From Thermosipho affectus (GTDB taxonomy: Bacteria; Thermotogota; Thermotogae; Thermotogales; Fervidobacteriaceae), in contig NZ_LBFC01000022.1 of assembly GCF_001990485.1 (NCBI RefSeq), positions 221,253-285,252 on the forward strand: a DNA stretch of 64,000 bases. The letters run 5' to 3'. Shown here piece by piece: positions 11,282 to 19,699 of this stretch. How positions within the stretch are numbered: the first letter of the stretch is position 1; each line of letters begins with the position of its first letter. A program made the position numbers and the translations under genes. The notes beneath the pieces are model-generated. The model saw only the letters and a program-made list of their open reading frames with translations. It ran no database searches and was not told the origin of the DNA.

Positions 11282-11295
11282 GGCTTATGCCTCAC
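11278..11295. terminator. bidirectional terminator hairpin containing both stop codons
   Basis: GTGAGGC (11278-11284), the loop TTAT and GCCTCAC (11289-11295) form a perfect 7-bp stem. The plus-strand gene's TGA (11279-11281) and the rnr TAA (complement of 11285-11287) both lie inside it. On the minus strand the hairpin is followed by CTTTTGTTTG. On the plus strand the downstream T-run is weak. Confidence 0.55.
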
Positions 11296-13399
11296 TTATT
11301 TCAAAATCAATCTGCATTCTAGTTTTGTTAGCATTTACAACTTTTGCCCTTAATTTATCTCCTATTTTGTACACTTTTCCTGTATGTTGACCAATTAAGA
11401 TACTTTTTTCGGGATCATATAAGAAATAATCATCCAGTGTAGAAACATGAATTAATCCTGATATGTTTTTATCTATTATTTCTACGAACATTCCAAATTT
11501 TGTGACGGAAGTTACAACTACATCGAAAACTTCACCAATGTGATTTGATATATAGTCAATTTTTTTCAAGGCAATATAATCCCACTCAGCTTCATCTGCT
11601 ATTCTCTCTCTTTTACTTGAATGTATGGCAACTTTTGATAGCTTCTCATTTAATTTTTTGAGTTGCTTTTTTGATATTTTTTTGTTGTCAGTTAAGAATT
11701 TTTTAATAAGTCTGTGGACAATAAGATCTGGATATCTCCTTATCGGAGAGGTAAAATGTGTGTATGCATATGAGGCAAGTCCAAAATGTCCAATGTTTGT
11801 AGCTGAATAGATTGCACGTTTCATTGAACGGACAAGGAGTTTTTCTATACTCCCCCTTAATGGATGTCCTTCGGTTTTTTCGAGTAATGTTTGTAATACT
11901 TTGGGTTGTATCTTTTTTGGAACTTTAAATTCTATCCCTAAAGCTGCTAAATAATTTTTTAATTGGATAATTGTATCTGGATCAGGTTGTTCATGTACTC
12001 TATATACAAATGGCAAATCAAGATGATGAAAAATTTCTGCGATGGTTTCATTTGCTTTTATCATAAATTCTTCTATGATAACTTCTGCTTCTCCCCTTTT
12101 CCTTGGGATAATATCGACTGCGTGCCCTTTTTCATCTAGAATAATCTTAACTTCTCCACCTTCTATGTCTAAAATTGCCCCTCTTTCTTTTCGAGCTTTT
12201 CTTAAAATATCTTTTAATTCTTTCATTAGCAATAATTCTTTTCTTAAGTCTCCAATTTTTTTTATTGCTTCTTCTTTTCCTTCGAAAAGAGCGTTTACAT
12301 CGTCGTATACAAGTCTTCTATTGCTTCTTATTACTCCTTTTGTAACTTCAAAATCAACTACTTTACCATCTTTGTTGATTTCCATTGTTAACGACATTAC
12401 CAAACGATCTTCGCCTTGGACCAAACTACAAATTCCATGTGATAATTTAAAAGGTAACATTGGAATGACTCTATCTATTAAATAAATACTTGTTCCGCGT
12501 TTAAACGCTTCTTTGTCTAGAAAGCTATCTTCTTTTACATAGTGTGAAACATCTGCAATATGTACTCCAAGTAGGTAGTTTCCATTTTTTAATTTTTTTA
12601 CACTTACAGCATCATCAAAATCCTTTGCATCTGGTCCATCAATTGTTACTACTAATTCATTTCTAAAATCTTTTCTATTTTTAATGTCTCTTGAAAAGAC
12701 TTTATCAGGAATTTTTGATGCTTCTTGCATAACTTCGTTTGGAAAAGATATATTTATGTCATGTTTTACGATTACAGTTGGAAAATCAGTTGCAGGATCA
12801 TCGGCATAACCTAATACTTCTACAATTTTTGCAACGGGATTTTTCGTAGGGGTAGGATATTTTAAAATCTTCCCTACTACTTTTTGACCAGGTTTTGCAT
12901 TATTAAAAAATTCTATGGGGATATAAAAATCATATTGAATTTTTGGATCATCTGGGATTAAAAATGCAGCTCTTCCAATAGGTTGAAATGTTCCCACTAC
13001 CTTTTTTAACCCGTGATCAATTATTTTTATTACTCTTCCTTCAGGTATGTCATACCATTTTCCCTCTATTTCTACTATTACCTTGTCTTTATGTATAGCT
13101 CTCCCTGCTTTTTCGGCGGGAATAGCAATTTCTTCTCCGGATTCTGTCCAAACAAATGCCATTGTACCATTTCTTGTGAATTCTATAGTACCAATGACCA
13201 TATTTTTGCTTATTGGTTTGTATCTTCCTTTACTGTCTTTGAATAATTTTCCTTCGTATAAAAGATCATTTAGTATTTTTCTTAGTTCTTTTTTTTCTGT
13301 TTTATTTTTTAAGCCTAGTGCTTTATATAATTCTTTTTGAAGCATAGGTTTATAATTTTTTGAATTTATAAAATTTAATACTTTTCTTTTGGTAATCAT
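11285..13399 (-). CDS. rnr: ribonuclease R (RNB family 3'-5' exoribonuclease)
   Basis: RNase R degrades structured RNA from the 3' end. The 704-residue protein has an N-terminal winged-helix region, cold-shock domains (GTIEFTRNGTMAFVW), the catalytic RNB domain with clustered acidic residues (TIDGPDAKDFDDAVSV) and HFTSPIRRYPDLIVHR, and a C-terminal S1 domain (GEVFDVVVTSVTKFGMFVEI). Unlike many RNase R proteins it lacks a long lysine-rich tail. The start is ATG behind GGAGTGA. It is the last gene of the operon starting near 19618. Confidence 0.95.
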   Translation of the reverse strand: MITKRKVLNFINSKNYKPMLQKELYKALGLKNKTEKKELRKILNDLLYEGKLFKDSKGRYKPISKNMVIGTIEFTRNGTMAFVWTESGEEIAIPAEKAGRAIHKDKVIVEIEGKWYDIPEGRVIKIIDHGLKKVVGTFQPIGRAAFLIPDDPKIQYDFYIPIEFFNNAKPGQKVVGKILKYPTPTKNPVAKIVEVLGYADDPATDFPTVIVKHDINISFPNEVMQEASKIPDKVFSRDIKNRKDFRNELVVTIDGPDAKDFDDAVSVKKLKNGNYLLGVHIADVSHYVKEDSFLDKEAFKRGTSIYLIDRVIPMLPFKLSHGICSLVQGEDRLVMSLTMEINKDGKVVDFEVTKGVIRSNRRLVYDDVNALFEGKEEAIKKIGDLRKELLLMKELKDILRKARKERGAILDIEGGEVKIILDEKGHAVDIIPRKRGEAEVIIEEFMIKANETIAEIFHHLDLPFVYRVHEQPDPDTIIQLKNYLAALGIEFKVPKKIQPKVLQTLLEKTEGHPLRGSIEKLLVRSMKRAIYSATNIGHFGLASYAYTHFTSPIRRYPDLIVHRLIKKFLTDNKKISKKQLKKLNEKLSKVAIHSSKRERIADEAEWDYIALKKIDYISNHIGEVFDVVVTSVTKFGMFVEIIDKNISGLIHVSTLDDYFLYDPEKSILIGQHTGKVYKIGDKLRAKVVNANKTRMQIDFEISEA

Positions 13400-13403
13400 T
13401 TCT

Positions 13404-14654
13404 TCACTCCTTTATCTTTCTAATGATTGAAACATAAAATGGTGTTAGAGTTTCATCTGGATAAAATAGCGCTCCATAGCCATCCCATATATATTTTATA
13501 CCAAATTGTTCTAATTGGTTTCTTATATCCAAAAATTCACCGAGAGATTTTAGTTGATTTACAGTATTTTTGTTTTCCTCGATAGTTACTGTACATGTAG
13601 AATAAACCATTAATCCATGTTTTTTTAGATTTTTCCATAAATTTGATATGATCTTTTGTTGAATTTTGGAAAGTTTCTGGAAATTTTCCTTAGATTGTCT
13701 TCTTAAAACCTCTGGATTTCTTCTTGCTGTTCCTAGACTGCTGCAGGGTACATCAACAAAGATTTTATCAAAAAAGTCATTTAATTTTATTTTTTGAGCA
13801 TCGTAATTTAAGATTTTTTTTGGTTTTAAATTTAATCTTTTGAATTGTTCTTCTAGGATTTTTATCCTTTCTTTTTCGATATCGTTTACATATAAGTTTA
13901 CATCTTGCAGTTCTAAAATATGTGTGGCTTTTCCACCTGGAGCAGCACATGCATCTAAAACATATTCATCTTTTTTGAAGTCTACAAGTAAAGGTATTAT
14001 CTGTGATGATTCACTTTGATATGTAATTAGACCTTTTTTGTATTCTTCAAATTCCCATGGATTTTTTTCAATTTTTTCAAAGACTATTCCTACAGGAGAA
14101 TGGGAGGTAAATGATGAATTGCTTATTTTTATATTGTCTCTTTCTATCTTTTTAATATTTACCCTTGCAGTAGTTTTGAGGGGTTTTTGATTTAATTCTA
14201 ACATTTTAATTATATAATCTATTGGCAAAAAGCTTTTCCAATATTCAACTAACCATTTTGGATGGGAGAATTTTAAGTGTATTTCTTTTGGTTCTATATA
14301 TCCAATTTTTGATATTTTTCTTAAAACAGCATTGACAAGTCCTTTGAATGACTTTTTTTCAACCAAATCCACCATTTCATTTACAATTAAATAATTTGGT
14401 TTATTTGTGAATAATATTTGAAAAGTTCCCATTCTTAAGATAGTTCGAATTGACGGAGGTATCTCTTTGTTTTTCAAAAAAGAATTTATTATCCAATCTA
14501 GATAATCTTGATATCTTAAAACGCCAAATATCAAGTTTTTAAAAAAAGCTTTCTCCTCCACATAGGAGAAAGCACTATAAAATTCAGTGGAGAATATTCC
14601 CGACTTAAACTTTTTTCTTAATAGTCTGTATGCAATGATTAAATCACTTTTCAA
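13404..14654 (-). CDS. rsmB: 16S rRNA m5C967 methyltransferase RsmB
   Basis: RsmB methylates C5 of cytosine 967 in 16S rRNA. The N terminus (about 1-135) is a NusB-like RNA-binding domain. The C-terminal half is a Rossmann methyltransferase with the SAM motif DACAAPGGKATHI, motif IV VDVPCSSLGTARRNP with one catalytic Cys, and motif VI YSTCTVTIEENK with the other. At 416 residues it is of normal size. Translation starts at TTG 14654, 9 nt after AGGAGG, in a TTGA overlap with the preceding stop. Confidence 0.93.
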   Translation of the reverse strand: MKSDLIIAYRLLRKKFKSGIFSTEFYSAFSYVEEKAFFKNLIFGVLRYQDYLDWIINSFLKNKEIPPSIRTILRMGTFQILFTNKPNYLIVNEMVDLVEKKSFKGLVNAVLRKISKIGYIEPKEIHLKFSHPKWLVEYWKSFLPIDYIIKMLELNQKPLKTTARVNIKKIERDNIKISNSSFTSHSPVGIVFEKIEKNPWEFEEYKKGLITYQSESSQIIPLLVDFKKDEYVLDACAAPGGKATHILELQDVNLYVNDIEKERIKILEEQFKRLNLKPKKILNYDAQKIKLNDFFDKIFVDVPCSSLGTARRNPEVLRRQSKENFQKLSKIQQKIISNLWKNLKKHGLMVYSTCTVTIEENKNTVNQLKSLGEFLDIRNQLEQFGIKYIWDGYGALFYPDETLTPFYVSIIRKIKE

Positions 14655-15343
14655 TCTCTGTTTCCTCCTAGAAATCCTGCAATTAGTAACATTCTTAGAA
14701 GTTGTAAAAATGCCATTAACGTACTTGCAACATAAGTCATAGCTGCTGCACCTAGTACACTTTTTACACCAGATAGTTCATTTTTTGGCATCATTAAGTT
14801 GCTTTCCAAAATCTTAACGGCCCTTCTGCTTGCGTCAAATTCTACAGGAAGAGTAATTAATGAGAATATAACCGCTAATGAGAATAAGAGAATTCCAATT
14901 CTTACCAATGCCATATTCATAAAGATAAATCCAAGTATAAATAAGATCCATGAAAGATTTGAAGAAAAGGATACAACTGGAGCAATACTATTTCTCAAAA
15001 TTAATGGCACATATTTTCTTGCGTGTTGGATTGCATGACCAATTTCATGTGCAACTACTCCGAGTGCAGCTACAGAATTTGAATTGTATGTGGCATCGGA
15101 TAGTCTAACAACTTTTTTTATTGGATCATAGTGATCTGTTAAATTTCCAGGAACTCTTTCTACTTTTACATTATAAATCCCTGAAGATTCCAACATAAAT
15201 TTTGCAAGTTCAGCACCTGTCATATTTAGGCTAGATGGAATTCTAGAGTATTTTGAAAATCTTTCTTGAACGTACATTTGCGCAATAAGTGCCAAAAGGA
15301 TACCAGGTATTAGAATTATAAAGGTTGGGTCAAAGAAAAACAC
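14651..15343 (-). CDS. YugP-like membrane zinc metallopeptidase
   Basis: This 230-residue membrane protein belongs to the neutral zinc metallopeptidase family typified by YugP. An N-terminal membrane helix (residues 4-22) is followed by a region with VAALGVVAHEIGHAIQ, containing the HExxH zinc site. Two or three further helices follow (about 115-160 and near the C terminus), separated by FDASRRAVKIL, which is conserved in the family. Substrates are unknown. The start is GTG behind GGAGGTG. It lies between an orphan response regulator and rsmB. Confidence 0.85.
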   Translation of the reverse strand: MFFFDPTFIILIPGILLALIAQMYVQERFSKYSRIPSSLNMTGAELAKFMLESSGIYNVKVERVPGNLTDHYDPIKKVVRLSDATYNSNSVAALGVVAHEIGHAIQHARKYVPLILRNSIAPVVSFSSNLSWILFILGFIFMNMALVRIGILLFSLAVIFSLITLPVEFDASRRAVKILESNLMMPKNELSGVKSVLGAAAMTYVASTLMAFLQLLRMLLIAGFLGGNRD

Positions 15344-15347
15344 CTTT

Positions 15348-16007
15348 TCACCTCCAATTTATTGTATAGCCCACTCCTCTAATAGTTTTTATTAAATCCG
15401 GTGATATTTTTTTTCTTAGATAGTTTATATATACTTCAACTATATTTTCAGAACCTTCATACGAAATTCCCCAAACTGCGTTTAAAATTTCTTCTTTTGA
15501 AACTGTCCTATTTGAATTTTTAACAAGATAAAAAAGTAAATCAAACTCTGTTTTAGAAAGATTTACAGGTTTTGATTTGTGTAATACTTCTCGTTTTTGT
15601 AAGTTTATTTTTAGTTCTCCTATTTTAATTTCTTTTTCAAAAGTTATTCCTTTTCTCCTTGCAAGTGCTTTGGTTCTTGCAAACAATTCTTCAAAATCGA
15701 AAGGTTTTACTACATAATCGTCTGCACCACTTTCAAATCCTTCTAATTTATCTTTTTTTTGAGAAAGAGCTGTTAGCATTATTATACCAGCTGTTGGATC
15801 CATTTTTCTTATTTTTTTGGCAACTTCTGTACCATCTATATCTGGCAGCATAACATCCAAAATTACGACATCAGGTTTGAATTTATCATACAAAAGTATG
15901 GCATCTTCACCAAATTCACAAGTTTTAACTGTACAATTTTCGTGTTTATATTCTAATTCTAATAATCTTCTTAATTTCTCATCATCTTCAACTATTAATA
16001 TCTTCAT
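15348..16007 (-). CDS. OmpR-family response regulator (orphan)
   Basis: The N-terminal receiver domain shows the acidic pair in VEDDEKLRRLL, the phospho-acceptor Asp at residue 51 (VVILDVMLPDIDG) and the conserved Lys in DYVVKPFDFEEL. The C-terminal OmpR/PhoB winged helix contains LSKTEFDLLFYL and ends TIRGVGYTI. I chose ATG 16007, which gives the usual MKILIVEDD start and has GAGGTG upstream; in-frame codons further upstream lie in rlmB. No histidine kinase gene is adjacent, so its partner must be elsewhere. Its 5' end overlaps rlmB by 20 nt. Confidence 0.92.
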   Translation of the reverse strand: MKILIVEDDEKLRRLLELEYKHENCTVKTCEFGEDAILLYDKFKPDVVILDVMLPDIDGTEVAKKIRKMDPTAGIIMLTALSQKKDKLEGFESGADDYVVKPFDFEELFARTKALARRKGITFEKEIKIGELKINLQKREVLHKSKPVNLSKTEFDLLFYLVKNSNRTVSKEEILNAVWGISYEGSENIVEVYINYLRKKISPDLIKTIRGVGYTINWR

Positions 16008-16704
16008 TTTTTCTAAACACCTCGTATAATAATATTCCAGCACTTACAGATACATTTAAAGATTCTACTTTATTTTTCATGGGAATTGAAATCAAATCGT
16101 CGCATTTATTTTTTACATTTTCTCTAATGCCACTTCCTTCGTTTCCCAATACTAAAGCTACGGGTTTTTTTAGATCTACTTTATGATACGCTTTTCCTTC
16201 CATTGCAGCACCATATACCCATACACCTAACTTTTTTATTTTTTCTATAAATCTTGAAAGGTTTGTTACTTGAACTATATTTGTTTTAAATATTGTTCCT
16301 ACAGAAACTTTCACAACAGCTGGTGTTACCTTTACTGAGTTGTTTTTTGGTATTACTATTGCATCAACACCAGTTGCAACAGAAGTCCTAATGATTGCAC
16401 CAAAATTATGTGGATCTTGTATTTGATCTAGAATAACAATAAATGGGTTGGTTATTTCTTCGATTATTAATTCATCTTTATATTCAAACTTCCCAATGTC
16501 GATTACAACCCCTTGGTGTTTTTTTTCATTTGAAATCCTTTCTAGTATTTTATCATTAGCTATTGTATATGGCATGTTTCTTTGTTTGACACTTTCGATT
16601 AATTTTTCTAAATCTCTTGATTTTGAATTTGAAAAGTAAACCATTTTTACAGATACATCATTTTCCAATATTTCTTTTAGAACATTTCTACCATATACTT
16701 TCAC
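15988..16704 (-). CDS. rlmB: TrmH-family rRNA 2'-O-ribose methyltransferase (RlmB type)
   Basis: This SPOUT-fold enzyme most resembles RlmB, which methylates the 2'-hydroxyl of G2251 in 23S rRNA. An N-terminal substrate-binding domain (VYGRNVLKEIL) is followed by the SPOUT domain with the family motifs ILDQIQDPHNFGAIIRT, VALVLGNEGSGIRENV and SIPMKNKVESLNVSVSAGILLYE, which form the trefoil knot and SAM pocket. The GTG at 16704 is chosen because GGAG lies 8 nt upstream; a TTG six codons earlier overlaps that site. It overlaps mazG by 4 nt (GTGA). Confidence 0.9.
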   Translation of the reverse strand: MKVYGRNVLKEILENDVSVKMVYFSNSKSRDLEKLIESVKQRNMPYTIANDKILERISNEKKHQGVVIDIGKFEYKDELIIEEITNPFIVILDQIQDPHNFGAIIRTSVATGVDAIVIPKNNSVKVTPAVVKVSVGTIFKTNIVQVTNLSRFIEKIKKLGVWVYGAAMEGKAYHKVDLKKPVALVLGNEGSGIRENVKNKCDDLISIPMKNKVESLNVSVSAGILLYEVFRKNEDINS

Positions 16705-17456
16705 TTTTTTGACTCCTTCCAATATTGTTCTAGTTCGTTAATTGATAGATCTTCCATTTTTCCTCCATCCTTTTCGATTAATTCTTCCATCTTTTTAAAC
16801 CTATTTACAAATTTTTGTGTTGCGTTTCTTAATGAGACTTCTGGATCAACTTTTAAAAATCTTGAAAGATTTACTATTGAAAATAATAAATCACCAAATT
16901 CTTCTTCTATTTCATTTGCGTTTTTGGAGTTTTTAAGTTCTTCAAGTTCTTCGTATACTTTTTCGTATACATCTTCTATGTTATCCCAGTCAAAACCAAT
17001 GTTTGCAGCGTTTTCTTGTATTCTTCTTGCAAGCGAAAGGGCAGGAAGTGATTTGTTTACTTTTCCAATTTTTGAGAAGTGTTTTTCTCCCTTTTCAAGT
17101 GCTTTTATTTTTTCCCAGCGTTCATATGAAAAATCTTTTTCGTTTCCAAAGACATGTGGATGTCTTCTAATTAATTTGTTAATCAAAGTGTTGATTATAT
17201 CTTCGATTGTAAACTCTTTTTTTTCTTTTCCAATTTGTGCATGAAAGATTACTTGTAAGAGAATATCCCCTAATTCCTCAACCATATTTTTGTAATTTTG
17301 ATTTTTAACTTCTTTAACAAATTCATAGGTTTCTTCGATTAAATACGGAATTATCGATTCATGAGTCTGTTTTCTATCCCACGAACAACCATTTTCTCCC
17401 CTAAGGGTTTCCATAATTTGGAGTAATTCTTCAAACTTTTCACCTATTTTTCCCAT
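16701..17456 (-). CDS. mazG: nucleoside triphosphate pyrophosphohydrolase MazG
   Basis: MazG hydrolyses NTPs to NMPs and pyrophosphate. The sequence has two MazG domains in tandem: the first with GCSWDRKQTHESIIPYLIEE and EELGDILLQVIFHA, the second with EEEFGDLLFSIVNLSRFL. The EExxD-type metal sites are intact in both. The ATG at 17456 follows GGGAGG, and in-frame upstream residues are not needed. It overlaps the AI-2E gene upstream by 17 nt and rlmB downstream by 4 nt. Confidence 0.95.
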   Translation of the reverse strand: MGKIGEKFEELLQIMETLRGENGCSWDRKQTHESIIPYLIEETYEFVKEVKNQNYKNMVEELGDILLQVIFHAQIGKEKKEFTIEDIINTLINKLIRRHPHVFGNEKDFSYERWEKIKALEKGEKHFSKIGKVNKSLPALSLARRIQENAANIGFDWDNIEDVYEKVYEELEELKNSKNANEIEEEFGDLLFSIVNLSRFLKVDPEVSLRNATQKFVNRFKKMEELIEKDGGKMEDLSINELEQYWKESKK

Positions 17457-18414
17457 AATTACCTCCCAAAATGTATTCAACCCAATATCTTTTTATAAAC
17501 AAAAGAGAAGGAATAGCTATTAGGATTCCTATGAATCCAAGTATATCCCCAAAAATGAGCAGAGAAATTATTAATATAAACCAATGTATGTTAAAATTCT
17601 CGCTTTGGATTTTTGGGGCAAATACCCAACTTTCCAATTGATTTGCCAATACCAAAATTAAGATACTAATTATTATACCTTTTATACCTAATGATGAATA
17701 TCCAAGCATTAACATGGGAATTGATACAATTACAACTCCTAGAAACGGTATAAAATCCGTTATAAATGAAATTACTCCAAGAAAAAACGCTCCCTTAATT
17801 TTAAAGACCCATGCAAGAATTCCAACTATAAGTCCTACAAGCATTGCAATAATTACCTGTCCACTTACAAATTTTTCAAAGTCTTTGTAAAATTTCTTTA
17901 TAAAATTGTATCCTTTTTCTGGATCTTTTATGAAAAAATTTTTTACGCGTTTTTTTAAATATTCTTTTAAATTTGCAACTGCAACTGTGGTGGTTGTTAT
18001 TAAAATTACCATTGTTATTAAAGATGGAGTAAAACTGATGATTTTATTAAAAATATTTAACGCGAAATTTGAAATTTGTCGATTAGAGTTGTTTATAAAA
18101 TCTAGGAGCCATTTCGGAAGTGTTGTATTGTTTGGAATAGAAAGTTTGGTTAATTCTGAAAATATTTTTTTCCCTTCTAAGAAGATTATTGGAAAAAAAT
18201 TTATAGAAGAGTAAAAAATCAAAGATAAGAGTAATGAGTATGAGATAACCTTTGAAAGTTTTGGATTCAACTTTCTTGAAAGATATTTTGCAGGAACGTC
18301 AAGTACAATAGAAATATAAAAACCAATTACTACTGCTCCTAAAACAAATGGTGAAATTTTTAATATGATTAGGAATATAACAAAATAAAATAAGAGTATA
18401 AAACTATCTAACAT
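17440..18414 (-). CDS. AI-2E family (UPF0118) transporter-like protein
   Basis: The product (about 324 residues) has some seven or eight predicted membrane helices and a central soluble segment (about 120-185) rich in Lys and Glu. The C-terminal half contains GAFFLGVISFITDFIPFLGVVIVSIPM, characteristic of the AI-2E/UPF0118 family. Members export autoinducer-2 or act as sodium/proton antiporters; which applies here is unknown. The start is either ATG 18414, with GGTGA upstream, or ATG 18426 without a site; both lie inside the preceding gene. Confidence 0.85.
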   Translation of the reverse strand: MLDSFILLFYFVIFLIILKISPFVLGAVVIGFYISIVLDVPAKYLSRKLNPKLSKVISYSLLLSLIFYSSINFFPIIFLEGKKIFSELTKLSIPNNTTLPKWLLDFINNSNRQISNFALNIFNKIISFTPSLITMVILITTTTVAVANLKEYLKKRVKNFFIKDPEKGYNFIKKFYKDFEKFVSGQVIIAMLVGLIVGILAWVFKIKGAFFLGVISFITDFIPFLGVVIVSIPMLMLGYSSLGIKGIIISILILVLANQLESWVFAPKIQSENFNIHWFILIISLLIFGDILGFIGILIAIPSLLFIKRYWVEYILGGNYGKNR

Positions 18415-19618
18415 CTTTTTCACCATCTTTTTTTTTGAATTTGTTAAGAAATTTATTGATAATTGATTCTTTTTGATTTATTTTAGAGACATGTGTAAAT
18501 TTATTTTGCTTATCTTTTAAAAATTTGACAAATAGGTTTAAGATTGCTCGATTAGCATCTACTTCTGGATATAGTATTCTTCCAATACCTTCGATTGCAT
18601 TTTCTAAAGTAATGTCAATGTTAGATAAAATTTCTTTTTTTAATACAAGAGTTCTGTTTTTGACATGATACTTTTTATTCTTTGTTTCCAACATATTTGT
18701 TGATATTTTTATTTCTAATTCTACTGCTAAGTCTTTGAGTAGGTTTTCGACTATTTTTAAGTTTTCTTTTTCTACATCGGTTAGCTGATCTTTATTTATG
18801 TAAGCAAATTCAAAATTTTTTGAGTATTTTTCAAGAAAAACATTAATAGTGTTTATATTTTTTCCTAAAAAATCTTTTTCACTTTCTACTATATCTTTTA
18901 TATTTTGCGAAATATAAACTGGTTTATAGCCACTTTCAATTGCCGTATCTATTAAGTAATAATATTTTACATAGTCACTCTTTGTTATAAACAAGTATTT
19001 GTTGAGGGCATTAAGCAATTTTACCGCGTGTAATTGTACATCTTTCCAGTTTATCTCATCATGTGCTTGCCCTCCATCAAGTTTTTCCAAATCTTTTGCA
19101 AGATACATTGCAATTTCCGCTTTTTCACAATTTAATAAGATAGTCTTTATCTTATGAACATACGCTGTTCTTTTAAATGGCAATTCTAATTTTTCGATTT
19201 TTTTTATAATAGTTTTTGTTGGTTTTTTTATATTATAGCTAAATAGAAAATTCTTTTCTGTGGCAACTAAAAAGCCGTTTATATAAATTTTTGAATTGTT
19301 ATTTTCGTTTAGAAAGACCTCACCTTCGTTGTTTGACTCTAGTACCGTTACGTTATTTAAAAACATAGATTTTAACTTGTCGAGCGATTCATCTGGAATA
19401 TTATAAAATAAAATTGTTGCATTTTCAATTACAGGGGAATCAATCTTATTATCTGCTTTTAATATTTTAAAATCGACATCTTTAAGAAATTTAGTAACTA
19501 TGCGATCTGCAGAGAATAGTATTTCATTTTTGTTAAATTTAATTTTGTATTTTGAGATTATAGCAAGGTTTGCAAGTGAGAATACAAGCGACTTTTCTGT
19601 TTTGGAAAAATCAAACAT
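18404..19618 (-). CDS. conserved hypothetical protein, 404 residues
   Basis: This soluble, Lys- and Asn-rich protein has no signal peptide or membrane helix. It is the first gene of the eight-gene minus-strand operon and starts at ATG behind GGGGGGA. The only recognisable element is NGFLVATEKNFLFSYNI followed by PFKRTAYVHKIKTILL, around residues 114-165. This reminds me of the region after the GHKL ATP-binding fold in some Hsp90-like or phage rIIA-like proteins. The resemblance is weak, and typical N-box residues are not obvious. Function unknown. Confidence 0.7.
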   Translation of the reverse strand: MFDFSKTEKSLVFSLANLAIISKYKIKFNKNEILFSADRIVTKFLKDVDFKILKADNKIDSPVIENATILFYNIPDESLDKLKSMFLNNVTVLESNNEGEVFLNENNNSKIYINGFLVATEKNFLFSYNIKKPTKTIIKKIEKLELPFKRTAYVHKIKTILLNCEKAEIAMYLAKDLEKLDGGQAHDEINWKDVQLHAVKLLNALNKYLFITKSDYVKYYYLIDTAIESGYKPVYISQNIKDIVESEKDFLGKNINTINVFLEKYSKNFEFAYINKDQLTDVEKENLKIVENLLKDLAVELEIKISTNMLETKNKKYHVKNRTLVLKKEILSNIDITLENAIEGIGRILYPEVDANRAILNLFVKFLKDKQNKFTHVSKINQKESIINKFLNKFKKKDGEKDVR

Positions 19619-19643
19619 AAAATCCCCCCTAGATTCAAAATAA

Positions 19644-19667
19644 ATTATACCATAACTGTGGTATAAT
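19644..19667. promoter_or_regulatory. back-to-back divergent extended -10 promoters in an inverted repeat
   Basis: ATTATACCA (19644-19652) and TGGTATAAT (19659-19667) form a perfect 9-bp inverted repeat with a 6-bp centre. Each arm is an ideal extended -10 (TGGTATAAT). The left arm fires leftward into the eight-gene operon at 19618, and the right arm fires rightward into the gene at 19700. The -10 hexamers are only 12 bp apart, so two polymerases could not bind at once. Confidence 0.55.
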
Positions 19668-19699
19668 AAAATTACGAAGAATTATGTGGAGGTGATATT

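Noticed and set aside
12042..12485. 147-codon plus-strand frame opposite rnr
   Set aside because: It is antisense to the conserved RNB domain, has no ribosome-binding site and has shadow-type Ser/Phe-rich composition.
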